DNA from: Bathymodiolus brooksi
Taxonomy: Eukaryota > Mollusca > Bivalvia > Mytilida > Modiolidae
NCBI GenBank assembly: GCA_963680875.1
Contig: OY804580.1
Span: 97,183,353 to 97,247,352 of the forward strand
DNA length: 64,000 bases
Reading direction: 5' to 3'
The translations under genes and the position numbers were made by a program. Shown here piece after piece: positions 33,130 through 44,084 of the stretch; position 1 is the first letter of the stretch, and each line of letters begins with the position of its first letter. The notes below the pieces were generated by a model, which was not told the DNA's origin, searched no databases, and saw only the letters and a list, made by a program, of their open reading frames with translations.

Positions 33130-34265
33130 GTTCCCACTATCATTGTCATCGTTCCCACTGTTTAATTAAATCGTTCCCACTATCATTGACATCGTTCCCA
33201 CTGTTTAATACTATCGTACACGCTGCTTAGTGAAATCGCCCCCATTTAAAAAAAAATCGCTCCAACTGTTCACTGAAATCGTTCCCACTGTTTACTGTAA
33301 TCGTTCCCACTGTTTACTGAAATCGTTCCCACTGTTTAATGAAATCGTTCCAACTGTTTAATGAAATCGTTCCAACTGTTTACTGAAATCGTTCCCATTG
33401 TTTACTAAAGTCGTTCCAGCTGTTTACGGAAATCGTTCCCACTGTTTAATGAAATAGTTCCCACTGTTTACTGAAATCGTTCTAACTGTTCACTGAAATC
33501 GTTCCCACTGTTTACTGGAGTCGTTTCAACTGTTTACTGAAATAGTTCCCACTGTTTAATGAAATAGTCCCAACCGTTTACTGAAATCGTTCCCACCGTT
33601 TACTGAAATCGTTCCCACTGTTTACTGAAATCGTTCCCATTGTTTAATGAAATAGTTCCCACTGTTTACTGAAATCGCTCCAACTGTTTACTGAAATCGT
33701 TCCCACCGTTTAATAAAGTTGTTCCTACTGTTCAAATGAGGTCGTTACCACAGTTTACATAAATCGTTCTCTCTGTTTACTGAAATTGTTCCCGCCGTTT
33801 ACTGAAATTGTTCCAACTGTTTACTGAGATCGTTCCCACTCTTTACTGAAATCGTTCCCACTGTTTACTGAAATCGTTCCCACTGATTAATGAAATCGTT
33901 CCCACCGTTTACTGAAATCGTTCCCACTGTTTACTGAAATCGTTTTGACTGTTTACTGAAATCGTTCCCACTGTTTACTGAAATCGTTCCCACCACTGTT
34001 TACTGAAATAGTTCCCACTGCTGACTGAAATCGTTCCCACTGTTTACTGAAATCGTTTCCACTGTTTACTGAAATCGTTTCCACTGTTTACTGAAATCGT
34101 TTCCACTGTTTAATGAAATTGTTCCCAATATTTACTGACATCGTTCCCATTGTTTACTGAAATCGTACCCACTGTTTAGTTAAATCGTACCCTCTTATTT
34201 GTGAAATCGACTCCATTTTTTACTGACATCGTTCCCACCATTTACTGACATCGTTCCCATATATA
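33130..34265. repeat. 22-bp degenerate satellite, ~50 copies
   Basis: The consensus unit is CTGAAATCGTTCCCACTGTTTA. Units carry many independent substitutions and small indels, unlike the near-identical arrays elsewhere, so this array is old. No PLE sequence flanks it. Confidence 0.95.
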
Positions 34266-34569
34266 GTTCTATGAATCATTCTGACAGGAAATCATTGTAC
34301 AAACGATTTCCCTGACACCTTTGTTTGAAATATACAACTCAGTTAATTTGCATTCATTATTTTATTAAATAACTTTAACACATAAATGTTGTTTACCATT
34401 TGAATAACATTTTTGTAGTTCATATTGTTCTGCACGTGATACGATCAGTTATCAACGTATGAATCTTAATTACCTTGACAATTACAAACACAACTAGAAA
34501 CACGATATTTATACAACTGAACACTGAATTAATTATTAGTAGTAAATACACGATCGAGAAAACCAACGA

Positions 34570-34690
34570 CACAGGACGAAGACAAGCTAAACAAATAATA
34601 CAACACAGAAAACTTAAAAGATGAGCAGCCCGGAACACACCAAAAACCGGGGGTGAATCCCGGTGCTCGCGAATGGTAAGTAAATTAGTA
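34570..34690 (-). mobile_element. PLE-B 3' end fragment
   Basis: ACGAAGACAAGCTAAACAAA, AAAAGATGAGCAGCC, AAAAACCGGGGGTGAATCC and GCTCGCGAATGGTAAG. Confidence 0.7.
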
Positions 34691-34816
34691 AGAAAGCATA
34701 TGGATGTAAATGAACATGAGAGATAATCCAACATTACACTAAGACACAAATAAAAATAAAGCAACATCACCGTTGCTGTTCTACATTTCAGTCACAGTAG
34801 GCTTTTCAATAATGAG
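34684..34816. repeat. Two-copy repeat (partner at 53668)
   Basis: ATTAGTAAGA, GTAAATGAACATGA, CCAACATTA, GTTGCTGTTCTACATTTC and AATGAGC are shared with 53668-53812 at moderate identity. Confidence 0.6.
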
Positions 34817-34819
34817 CTT

Positions 34820-35080
34820 TGGCCGTTGTAGTCGTGATCATATGGTGGTTGGATTTACAACTATCTGTGCAATCAGTGCCTATCACCACTAAAGTAGTGA
34901 GTCCGAATCCCACTGATCGCGAGGTGTACTCGATACAACATTATGTGATAAAGTTTGTCAGTGTTTTTTCTGGGTATTCCGGTTTCCTCCACCAATAAAA
35001 CTGACCGCCACGATATAGCTGAAATATTTTGGAAAGTGGCGTTATACACCAGAACTCTAAGCTCTAACCTTAATCCTCAA
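34820..35080 (+). mobile_element. SINE-1, full length
   Basis: Head GGCCGTTGTAGTCGTGATCA with a mutated B box (GTGAGTCCGAATCCC), body through GGTTTCCTCCACCAATAAAA, tail GTGGCGTTATACACC and AACTCTAAGCTCTAACC. Confidence 0.85.
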
Positions 35081-35619
35081 TAGTGAGCTTAATTAATGTG
35101 AAACGGCACCAAGCCGGCAGTTGTGCGTTACCCTTTACTGTAAATATTCACATTTATATTATAATAAATAGTGATATTGTAGCCTCAAGCAAGCATAGTT
35201 GTTGCTGCTGGATGATCTTGTACATGCTGAAATGCTGATTTAGATGAAACAGTAATTTCAATAGTAAATAACAGTGCTGAGAATGGCAATATCAAAGAAT
35301 CATGCATAATAATAAAAACGTAGATATCTAATTTAGTGCGCACGCCGTGTTTCTGAAATGTTACCTACAAACAGTGCAAAATAAAAGTTACCCATTGTCG
35401 TGTGTTACGAGAAGAACGTTATCCCAGTCTAAACCAATGAAAATATTCTCACATAATGTATGATTACCTACAATATTTCTACTTCTACTTCTACCAAATA
35501 ATGACCTACTTCAACAGTTTGAAGATTATGTCATTGAATTGCGATGCGAAAAAAAGGAAGAAGAAAAGAAAAAAAAAGTACAACAAGAAAATAAGTTTAA
35601 AAATATGCACAAAGCAGGG

Positions 35620-35880
35620 AGTGAATTTAAGAATGAGATGTGGTAATGGCAGTCCTGAATGACTCGACTGAGTCACTCAGCACTGCTGTCTGAGGTAGGT
35701 GGTTCCAGTCAACAATGGTTCGTGGGAAAAATGAAGCCTTTCTCTGTTGTGTTCTACATAGAGGGACCTGCTATGACTGAGAGTGCATGTTTCTGGAGTG
35801 TCTCAGGGGTGTTTACTGACTGCAACCTTGTCATGGGAAATTTTATACATCATGACAAGGCGTGCATCTTTCGAGGCTGT
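35620..35880 (-). pseudogene. LINE C-terminal region
   Basis: After a frameshift near 35878 the minus strand reads ARLVMMYKISHDKVAVSKHP, one or two stops, then RKASFFPRTIVDWNHLPQTA. The last motif is typical of the C-terminus of CR1/Jockey-group reverse transcriptase proteins. The tail follows. Confidence 0.65.
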
Positions 35881-36493
35881 GCCATTTTAGATGTTGTAGC
35901 ATGTCACCAACACTAGATGTATTACGTTGTCTGTTGGTGACATATCTCGCAGCCCTCCGTTGAACCATTTCTATTTTGTTGATGTCGGATTTAAGATGGG
36001 GATCCCATACAGAACAGGCATACTCCAGCGATGGTCTAACTAATGATTGGTATGCATGTTCTTTAACGGAGGTGGAACCGTTGTTACGGTTGCGACGCAG
36101 GAAGCCAAGGGTCTTATTGGCTTTACCACAGATGTTGTTGATGTGGCTTTCCCATTTGAGGTCCTCGCTGATGGCAACTCCCAGATATTTTGCCTTATCA
36201 ACAGATTCCAAGACATGACCGTGAAGGCAATAATTGAATTTTACAGGTGTGTTATTACGTGAGATGGTAAGCACGTTACATTTGTCTGGGTGGAAAGCCA
36301 TCTTCCATAATTGTTTCCACTGTGCTAGTTTATCAAGATCTCTTTGCAGGGTTAGGACATCGCTGTTTAATTTAATTACCAGGTATGCAATTGTATCATC
36401 TGCAAAGAGTCTTATAGTGGAGTCTAGTACAGTGGGAATGTCGTTTATGTAGTATAAGAACAGACTTGGTCCAAGGACTGAACCATCGGGCAC
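35843..36493 (-). pseudogene. LINE reverse transcriptase, C-terminal half
   Basis: Continues the RT in a different frame from 36445-37329. Motif B is PDGSVLGPSLFLYYINDIP near the start (usually QGSVLGP), and motif C is FADDTIAYL with both catalytic Asp present (about residues 29-38). Thumb-region features follow: KYLGV, KTLGFLRRN, LVRPSLEYA, VWDPH, RRAARYV. The frame is lost near 35878. The start given is merely the first Met, not a true initiation site. Confidence 0.85.
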
Positions 36494-37329
36494 TCCAGAA
36501 TCGACAGGGAGGTATGTAGATTGTTCACCCTCAACAATGACTGCCTGAGTTCGACATGATAGGAAACTTTCAATTCAGTTACCTTTCCTCTTATGCCATA
36601 GTGCTTAAGCTTGTGTATCAAGAGGTTATGGCTGACTTTATCGAATGCCTTGGAGAAGTCCATAATGAGAACATCAGTTTGTTTACCATCATCCAAGTTT
36701 CGAGTCACGTCGTCGATGAACTCTAAAAGTTGAGTTTCACACGATCTAAATTTGTGAAAGCCATGTTGGAAGGGATATAGTATGCTGTACTTATCAGCAT
36801 GTGACATGATGTTACTAACTACAATATGTTCTAACAGTTTACAACAAATACAAGTTAAGGAAATAGGTCTATGATTTTCTGGGTTATACTTTGGACCTTT
36901 CTTGTAAACAGGAACAACATGGGCAGTTTTCCAGTCTGATGGGACAACACCTGAATCAAGAGATATTTGAAAATTTATAGTTGAAATAGGAGGTATTTCG
37001 GTAGCAAGTTCTTTTAGTACTCTAGGTTTAATTTCATCTGAGCCGGCTGCTTTGTTTGGATTTAAGTTTAGAAGAAGTTTAGCTATGCCTTCACAGGTAA
37101 CGGTGATATCAGGCATAGTCTGAAGATTAGATTTTATAGATAATTTACAGTTAGTTTCAAATTCGCTTTCGGTTATTGTGTCACTATTTGAAAATACAGA
37201 TTTAAACTGGCCATTCATAACATTTGTCTTAGGAATGGGGTCAGTGATTAATTTGCCATCTTGTTTTAATGATGAGATTCCTTGATGATATGTTTTTTGG
37301 TGTTTGATATAGGTCCAAAACTTTTTCAT
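36445..37329 (-). pseudogene. LINE reverse transcriptase, N-terminal half
   Basis: Copies element RNA at nicked target DNA in the intact family. Visible motifs: NPNKAAGSDEIKPRVLKELA, VVPVYKKGPKYNPENHRPIS, HGFHKFRSCETQLLEFIDD (usually HGFR), and motif A LIMDFSKAFDKVSHNLL with its catalytic Asp. After KHYGIRGKVTEL the frame shifts near 36565, and the real continuation is the frame at 36493-35843. Upstream, the same frame reaches back through a stop near 37423 to the endonuclease. Confidence 0.85.
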
Positions 37330-37422
37330 TGAGTTAAATGTTCCTTCAGTTTCCTTTGGTGTGACAATGTCCTCGATATATTGCCAATAGCTCTGTCTTA
37401 ATAATTTTTGGATGTGGTGTTT

Positions 37423-38553
37423 TTATTTCTTGAATTTTTTCTTGGTGTCAAGATTTCCAGTTTTTTTTTTCATTTTCTTATAAAGTCTATCTCTCTTTCT
37501 GATAAGTGTTTTAGCTTCAATGTTTATCCATGGTAGACTATCCTTTACTTTGGCAATTTTGTGTGGAACATGATCTTTAATTAGCTGGTTAAGTTGGTTT
37601 GCATTTAAATGTGTTTGTGATTGGGCAATATGGTCATAGAGTGTTTTTATTTCACTTTTAATTGTGTCCCAGTTTGTATGTTTGTAAATGGGTACTTGTC
37701 TAGGTTTTTGCTTTAGTTTTTTAGGAGCAATGTTGAACTCAAGGAAGACAATGTCATGTTCAGATATACCAGGTATAATTTCTGTGCGTGGGACTTGATT
37801 GTGAAAGTTGGTGATCATTAGGTCAGGGATGTTGTCATTTCTTGTGGGTTTTTCTATGAGTTGACAGAGGCCAGTATCTTCAAGTGTTGTAGTAAGGTTG
37901 TAGTCATTCTTTTGATGCTTAGTGTTTGGTTTTAAAACTTTATTTTCCCAGTCCCGTCCTGGGAGATTAAAATCACCACCTATGAGTATTGCTGCATTAT
38001 TAACTTTGCATGTCTGTCTTACTGACTGGTCAAACCGCTTAAGATTTTGTTCATTTGATGTTTTTGTATTGTAGAAGGATGATACATATAGTGTTTTGCT
38101 ACCCACTATTTCTATTTTAGCCCATAACATTTCAGTATTTTCATCAACGTGCATATCATCAACTTCATCACTGATAAAATCTTTCTTAATAGCCAAGAGG
38201 GCACCACCTCCTTCTTGGTCTATTCGGTCTTTACGATAGATGTTATAATTTTCAGGAAAAACTTCGTTATTATGGATGTTGGGTTTTAACCAGATTTCAG
38301 TGTCTATTATGATATCTGGTTTTGAACTTTCTATGATGTTATTAACAAGATGTTTCTTCGGTTTGATGGACTGGAAGTTTATATTAAGGACTCTGAGTGG
38401 GGGATTTGATTTACTATGCGCATTTCTTTTATTAATGGGAGTTGATGCATGAACTGGTTTTACTGAACTTGATGTTATGCTTATGATACTATGTTCGTCA
38501 TAGTTGAAGTTGGGATCAATTTCAAAAGTATTTGATGTGCTGATACCATGCAA
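37423..38553 (-). pseudogene. LINE AP-like endonuclease domain
   Basis: Exonuclease-endonuclease-phosphatase fold, which nicks target DNA in active relatives. Motifs in order: LNINFQSIKPK (about residue 55), DTEIWLK, GGGALLAIK, VSSFYNT, LIGGDFNLPGRDW (about 190), IPDLMITNF and GISEHDIVFLEF. The last is usually SDH, so Asp has become Glu. The frame is in register with the PHD segment upstream (one TAG between) and the RT downstream (one TAA between), so all three were one protein. Confidence 0.85.
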
Positions 38554-38571
38554 GTCAAAGGGGATTGTGCT

Positions 38572-38820
38572 CTAATTTAAGTGGTTACATATGATGCAGT
38601 GCCAACTAACCATGCTATCATTGAGGTTGTCATATGATAGACTGTGTATGTTTTGGCAATTTGTATGAAACCATTGATCACAAGGTTCGCATACTATTCC
38701 TTTTTGGTCCCATGTTACAGATCTGTCACAAGTACCACACAAAAATTTGGTACTGTCGTTGCTAGGACCTGGATTTAATTCTATATCATTGGACATTAAT
38801 AAAAGCAATATGAGGAACAT
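38572..38820 (-). pseudogene. LINE N-terminal 2A-like peptide and PHD finger
   Basis: An 82-codon frame starting MFLILLLLMSNDIELNPGP. The motif D-I-E-L-N-P-G-P fits the 2A translational recoding consensus D-x-E-x-N-P-G|P, at which ribosomes skip a peptide bond. Next is a C4HC3 zinc finger: CGTC, CEPC, H.NC, WHCIIC, with WFH before the His. The hydrophobic stretch before the 2A could act as a signal sequence when skipping fails, as reported for some invertebrate LINEs. A TAG stop separates it from the endonuclease. Confidence 0.8.
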
Positions 38821-38852
38821 CGTAACTCTACTTGGTTTTATGCTTTGGAAAG

Positions 38853-39027
38853 TTCTTTTGTTCTTACATAATAATTTTAGTAGTGCATGTTGAGCTGTTA
38901 ATTTATTTACTAAAAATTCTTTTGTTCTTACATAACAATTTTAGTAATGCATGTTGAGCTGTTAATTAGTTCTTTTGTTCTTACATAACAATTTTAGTAA
39001 TGCATGTTGAGCTGTTAATTTATTTAC
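38853..39027. repeat. Short tandem repeat in the LINE leader
   Basis: TTCTTTTGTTCTTACATAA starts at 38853, 38917 and 38970. Each is followed by AATTTTAGTA.TGCATGTTGA in two parts and GCTGTTAATT. The spacings are 64 and 53 bp. It lies between the leader frame and the 2A/PHD frame and may have broken an original junction. Confidence 0.85.
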
Positions 39028-39534
39028 TTGATTTTGATTTTCTGTAGGATGGAATCCTACATGATTGTTTTTATTTCTCTGAGATATTTCTGCACACATA
39101 ATGACTGATGATGACCATGTAATCAATGTGTGTTGATATTCATTACTACATGTAAGTAGTTTGTACTTCACTGTCTTAAGTGACAGTGGTTCGTCAATCA
39201 CATGATTCCCATTTTCAATGCAAGTGGCATCAAATTTGTGTGTGTCAATGACACTTAAGACCAAAATTAACAGTGCGTACCTGAATGCCACTTGGAGATC
39301 TAAAAAATAGGTTTGTGACTTACCGGTGTTGTAATTGGGCAAGACCGGTGATGACAAATTACAACTACCACATATACTTGTTAGTTTGGATGAATTCTGG
39401 GTTAGAATCTTCGTCCCTAGTGCGACTCTAGGGCACAGTATGAATGACACACAGATGAGCAATGTTAGTGATGAAAACACAGATTTAATGGTGTTTTTTC
39501 TGAGAGTGTAAATATTGTTTACACCGGAAGTCAC
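38962..39534 (-). CDS. Uncharacterised LINE leader frame
   Basis: A 190-codon open frame upstream of the 2A/PHD segment on the LINE strand. It has a hydrophobic stretch near residues 18-40 (SVFSSLTLLICVSFILCP) and another near residues 80-95 (FRYALLILVLSVI), separated by a Cys-containing loop (SICGSCNLSS). It does not resemble a LINE gag (no CCHC knuckle) and no family was recognised. It could be an ORF1 of this lineage or chance. Its 3' end runs into the 38853-39027 repeat. Confidence 0.35.
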   Translation of the reverse strand: MTSGVNNIYTLRKNTIKSVFSSLTLLICVSFILCPRVALGTKILTQNSSKLTSICGSCNLSSPVLPNYNTGKSQTYFLDLQVAFRYALLILVLSVIDTHKFDATCIENGNHVIDEPLSLKTVKYKLLTCSNEYQHTLITWSSSVIMCAEISQRNKNNHVGFHPTENQNQVNKLTAQHALLKLLCKNKRTN

Positions 39535-39782
39535 AATCCACTGAACTGAAAAATCACGTGATTTGAGGCGGTAAACATAAACTTGTTATTTAATATTCTA
39601 CTTTTTTAATGGGGTACAAGTACTTCCCAAAGTATGCTTACATACACTTTACTAAATTTTGATACCAACAATGTATAGTACTTATACGTGCGTTTGTTAA
39701 ATGTTGAGGTATTTTCAGAGCTCTGCTGAAAAAGCGTCCATCTTTGACGCATGCGCAATCCAACTGGTTGAGTGTTAGGGTG

Positions 39783-40010
39783 ATGGTGTTTAACGACACT
39801 TTCAACAATATTTCAGTCATACCGTGGCTGCCAGTTTTATTGGTGGAGAAAATAGGAGTACCCCGAAGAAAACCACCGAACCTGTTGCAAGTCACTAACA
39901 AATTTTATCATATAATGTTGTATTGAGAACACCTCGCCATGAGCACGATTAGAACTCACAACTTACGGGGTGATAGACACTGGTTGCAGCACAACGACCC
40001 TTGATAACCT
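39783..40010 (-). mobile_element. SINE-1
   Basis: GGTGTTTAACGACACTTTCA, GTGGCTGCCAGTTTTATTGG, ATCATATAATGTTGTATTGA and ACTGGTTGCAG. Preceded by TTAGGGTGA, the reverse of the CCCTAA-like tail. Confidence 0.8.
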
Positions 40011-41249
40011 ACAAAGTGTGATAAATAGAAAATGTGTTGTATATCTATCAAAGATTCCATGGAATGGTGATATTGATAAAAAATTTATATGAAAAGGATA
40101 TTGCATTATGCATAGCACTATAACATAGAACATTGCCTTATTTAAAGATGTTTCTCTAAAAAAAAGTAGAAAAAGAATGAAAACATATAAAAGAAAATGT
40201 ATAATGTACAATATAATTTAAAAATAATAATTCTGAATTAATATTAACATTGATGGTAACTTCCTATTTTAAAAAGTCATTAGAATGTTTTAAGCTTCCC
40301 TTCTACTGTTTATTAGTACATTATTTCGTCTCCTGTTACAGTGCAATATTGATTGTGTTTGCTTAGCATAAAATTGTGAGCATTATTTTGTTTTTCGATT
40401 TATTAGTCATATACATTTTTCTTTCTTTTTCTTTTTTTTACTGATTACAGTTTTGTTCTTAATGACATGAATTAAGTACAAATACATTTAAATTGAATTC
40501 TGATTATAAAGTAACTCCATGCATTTTCGGAAGGTATTTAATTTTGAATTTTTAATGATCAAAACGAATTACGGCTTTGCTTTACCTTATTCCTTGTATT
40601 CACCTGACTCCCTACAGACTTTAATCCATTGTCCATAACAACCATATCAATTGAAATTAAGATAAGATGATTACTTTCAGAATAAAACAAGAAAGACTCA
40701 TGGTCCATAAATCTTGTGGATGTTTATGATAGAGAATATAGGTAATCTCCAGGGTAATAAAACGTAGAAACATAATAATCTCGTTATTGTCTCGAGAATT
40801 CACGTTTCATCGGATATGACGAGTGTTTAAAAAATTTCTTTATTAATTATGTATTGTTTATAATTTATTCATAAGGCAAATATCTAAAGTTGCTTAAACT
40901 TTTCAGTTTCTATCAAAGTAGAATTTAGAATTATTCCATAAAAAATAAAATGCGTAATTACAAGTCAAACCATTTGCGTTCGTTTAAGGTTAACGCTTTC
41001 TTGATATGCATAACATGGGAAAACGTAGTTATGACCTTAGTTAATTAGTTAACTATCTTAAAAAGCATGTGTATATTTTTGGTAAAATATTATAATTTTT
41101 ATAGCACATGGTAATGCTACATTTAACACGCGGTGTTACATTTAAAAAAAAATTGATATTGAAGCTATTTTTGTATCGTTGGTTCCATTTGAAAATGTAA
41201 CACATTAGTCTAAATTAAAACATAAAACTACATACAATGTATATACATA
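40011..41249. other. Intergenic, AT-rich
   Basis: 1.2 kb with no recognised gene, repeat family or strong inverted repeat. Confidence 0.5.
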
Positions 41250-41483
41250 CACCGGATTTGTAATAAGAGTACAATGCCACTATTGGAGCACGAACGTATT
41301 ACGCTTCCAGACCACATATGTCCACTCCCGTTTTCAGTGAGGGTCGTGTTGCTAAATCTGCAGCTTTCTGTGTAGTGCTTTGTAGACTTTTATCTGTCTT
41401 TTTCCCCTTTTTCTTTTGACAATTGTAATGTCTGTTCTTCGAATTACGACAGGTGATTATCCTTTTGATATCTTTCAACTTTT
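41250..41483 (+). mobile_element. PLE-A 3' end fragment
   Basis: Begins at ACCGGATTTGTAATAAGAGT, the same truncation point as the copy at 1439, and runs through GTTTTCAGTGAGGGTCGTG to TTTGATATCTTTCAACTTTT. Confidence 0.7.
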
Positions 41484-41499
41484 CGTTTGTTTGTTTGTT

Positions 41500-41615
41500 T
41501 GATGATGTTTAACGCCACTTTCAATAATATTTCAGTTACTAGTATATCGTGGCGGTCAGTTTTATTGGTGGAGGAAACCGGAGTACCCCGAAGAAAACCA
41601 CCAACAAATCGAAAT
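41500..41615 (-). mobile_element. SINE-1 tail fragment
   Basis: GATGTTTAACGCCACTTTCA to GGTGGAGGAAACCGGAGTAC; contains a small insertion (TACTAG). Confidence 0.75.
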
Positions 41616-41665
41616 ACAGGTGACTATTTATAATGTAATGTAAGTAGAAACCAGACACATTATAA

Positions 41666-41803
41666 GTTCTAAGCTCCCTAGTGACCGACTATATGATTAT
41701 TTAGACGGTCAGTAAATTGTTGAAGGGTGAGCGCTTTAGCGCGAACCCTTCAACTATTTACCTACCGTCTAAATAATCATAGTCGGTCACGGGAGCTTAG
41801 AAC
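41666..41803. repeat. 138-bp near-perfect palindrome
   Basis: GTTCTAAGCTCC at 41666 pairs with GGAGCTTAGAAC ending at 41803. GATTATTTAGACGGT pairs with ACCGTCTAAATAATC, and GTTGAAGGGT with ACCCTTCAAC. The centre is GAGCGC-TTTA-GCGCGA. Only two 2-bp indels and a few mismatches interrupt the stem. Confidence 0.9.
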
Positions 41804-42649
41804 ATTTTTGTACGATGTTGCTGATCTATAACTTGAAACAGTAACTAAGTTTTTTCCACGAACTATGTTTGACGGACTTTCTTGGAAGTTCTAAGGCTAA
41901 AGACGTAATGGTCACACTAGACAAAATTAAGCACCGCCCACTGACCTTCTGTAATTTTCCGGTCAAGTACACTTGACATACGTCGTCTCAGTTATCGATT
42001 ACAATATTTCTTTATTTCGGACAGCGTCAAGGTCAAATTATGCAATTATAGATTACACAATGCTGCAGTCACCTGGCATATGGAATTTTCCACTGGCCAG
42101 TAAAGCGTATTAATCTTATTCTCTAGATTTCCATATATGGCTCTGCCTTCTATCGTTATTTTTAGGAATGATTTTATCCAATCATAGGTCGTCAAATAAA
42201 TGCAACATCGTACAAACATCTTTATCGGTAACTGTTCAACGGGTGAAATAACATGACCTTTTTCTCATAAACAATTTTGTTTTGTGATTAATTCAAAGAT
42301 AATTGAAAGATTTACATATAAATTGTCAACTTTCTTCCCATAAAGTAATACAAATAAATCAAAGGCATAGGAAAGCACATAGTATATTAGGACATTATCT
42401 GAAATTTTGTTTTCATTTATTATTTAAATGTTTTACACGAACTGGTACCCGGATGTCAAAGAAACAAAGGCCATTTGATTCTAAAGTTTATTATATTTTT
42501 AGTGTCATTTTAGTGTCGTTTGAAAGAAATAAACAACTAAATATGAAACAAACAAGACCTTTTATCAATATATGAAAGGAGCATGCAGGTGTCAATATCG
42601 AGTGTCAATATATTACATCCAAAATACGACTAACATTGTATATTACCTG

Positions 42650-42955
42650 ATCGCCCCGAGAGCGGTAGATCGGGGTTCGTGTCGTGGTTAGTTCAAACCA
42701 AAGTGGCATGTGTTACTTTTTCGCTAAGCACAAAGCATTAAGGAGAAAAAGTTATCTCGGAATCAGAATGATAATATAATCCCAGTAGAGTGACATGTCT
42801 ACCCGCGGACTGTTATTTCAGTGAGCAACTATAAAAATCCAACTCAGCATGTTGCAAAGCGGACATCATCATCATCTCATCTAAATGCAACTTATTCTCG
42901 CCATGATATAGCTGAACAATTGCTTTTGGTGTTTAATAATAACCACTCGATGTAT
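42650..42955 (+). mobile_element. SINE-2
   Basis: Body with TTTTCGCTAAGCACAAAGCA, TCGGAATCAGAATGATAAT, AGAGTGACATGTCTACCCGC, and tail CGCCATGATATAGCTGAACA then TTTAATAATAACCACTC. The head is degenerate. Confidence 0.75.
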
Positions 42956-44084
42956 ATGACGTGGTCAATTATTTTGAGAAAATAATATAAATTACTGCTA
43001 ATTTTAAGAATGTTTCTGTGATTTTATGGCAAATTCAATAAATAAAAAAAGGAAAAATGGGGAATTAAAATTGAATCGACACATTCAGTGTTAACTGAAG
43101 AAATACATCATAAAACAGATGGCATTCGTAAATATGCAAATGTGTTTGATTTAAAATTAATTATTCTTTGTAAGATTAAAAGTTGCCAATTTGTATATTG
43201 TCGCTTATCTTAATGACGTGAACAAATTGAGAAAAAGATCAATCTTTTAATCTCCATACGAAAATACGAAAACTAAATATGAAAATAAAAAATTTCCAGT
43301 AAAAAATCTGGTATGGGTCCTCTCGATATATATTATGTATTCAATATCTTATTGCAGTTATTTTCATATATATGGAATGTACATGAGCACTAAATAAACC
43401 ATTGAAAAGTGATTGACGATCAAATAACGTCCATGATGACAAACTGAAAAATAATACTTTGTATTCACGCTTTATTAGAACATGAGATACACTATTTACA
43501 TGTAAATTACAATATATTATAGATCTTTCTGCTGACAGAGATAAACATGTTGCTTTTATAATATTGACAGCAGTTTGGTATAACCATCGAACAATCATAT
43601 GATGTCTTTTTGAGTTTTAACATTTGTAAACAAAATGAACGCCTATAAACACATGATATACCATGACACCTCAAAGTATTTAACATCAGCTAAAGACTTT
43701 GTAGCTCATAAACCATTTGCAAAAGATCCTGTTTATATTAAGGTGTGAAAACACCGTGTTTTATATGAACAAAACCGGATGTGCTCCAGATTCGTACTGC
43801 GCAGGTGGAGAGCGTTGAAAGATGTGATGTACCACGTATTGCTAAAGACACGATGCACATTAAACAGATTTTCATACCACACTCGACGGAACATCTGTTC
43901 CGATGCCAGTTGTATCTTTTCAATTATCGAACCTTCAGCATAAAGTTCTTATCATAATTTTGGCATGGTTTCTTAAATTGCTGATATCTTGAATAGAGAA
44001 TTTCGTATTTCACAATAAATGTATTCTGTCATCGGTATGTTCTTCTTGATCTATCAAGATAGAATTAGGAACACAAAAAATCTT
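42956..44084. other. Intergenic, AT-rich
   Basis: No gene recognised; small open frames lack family features. Confidence 0.5.

Larger units (their letters stand above)
35600..39540 (-). mobile_element. CR1/L2-like LINE, nearly complete, inactivated
   Basis: Minus-strand order: an uncharacterised leader frame (39534-38962), a short tandem repeat, a 2A-like peptide and PHD finger (38820-38572), AP endonuclease (38553-37423), reverse transcriptase (37329-35843), C-terminal tail (FFPRTIVDWNHLP near 35710-35680), ending near 35600 in a pyrimidine-rich tail. Frames are interrupted by in-frame stops near 38572 and 37423, a frameshift near 36565 and another near 35878. The few lesions suggest recent loss of activity. 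Confidence 0.85.
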
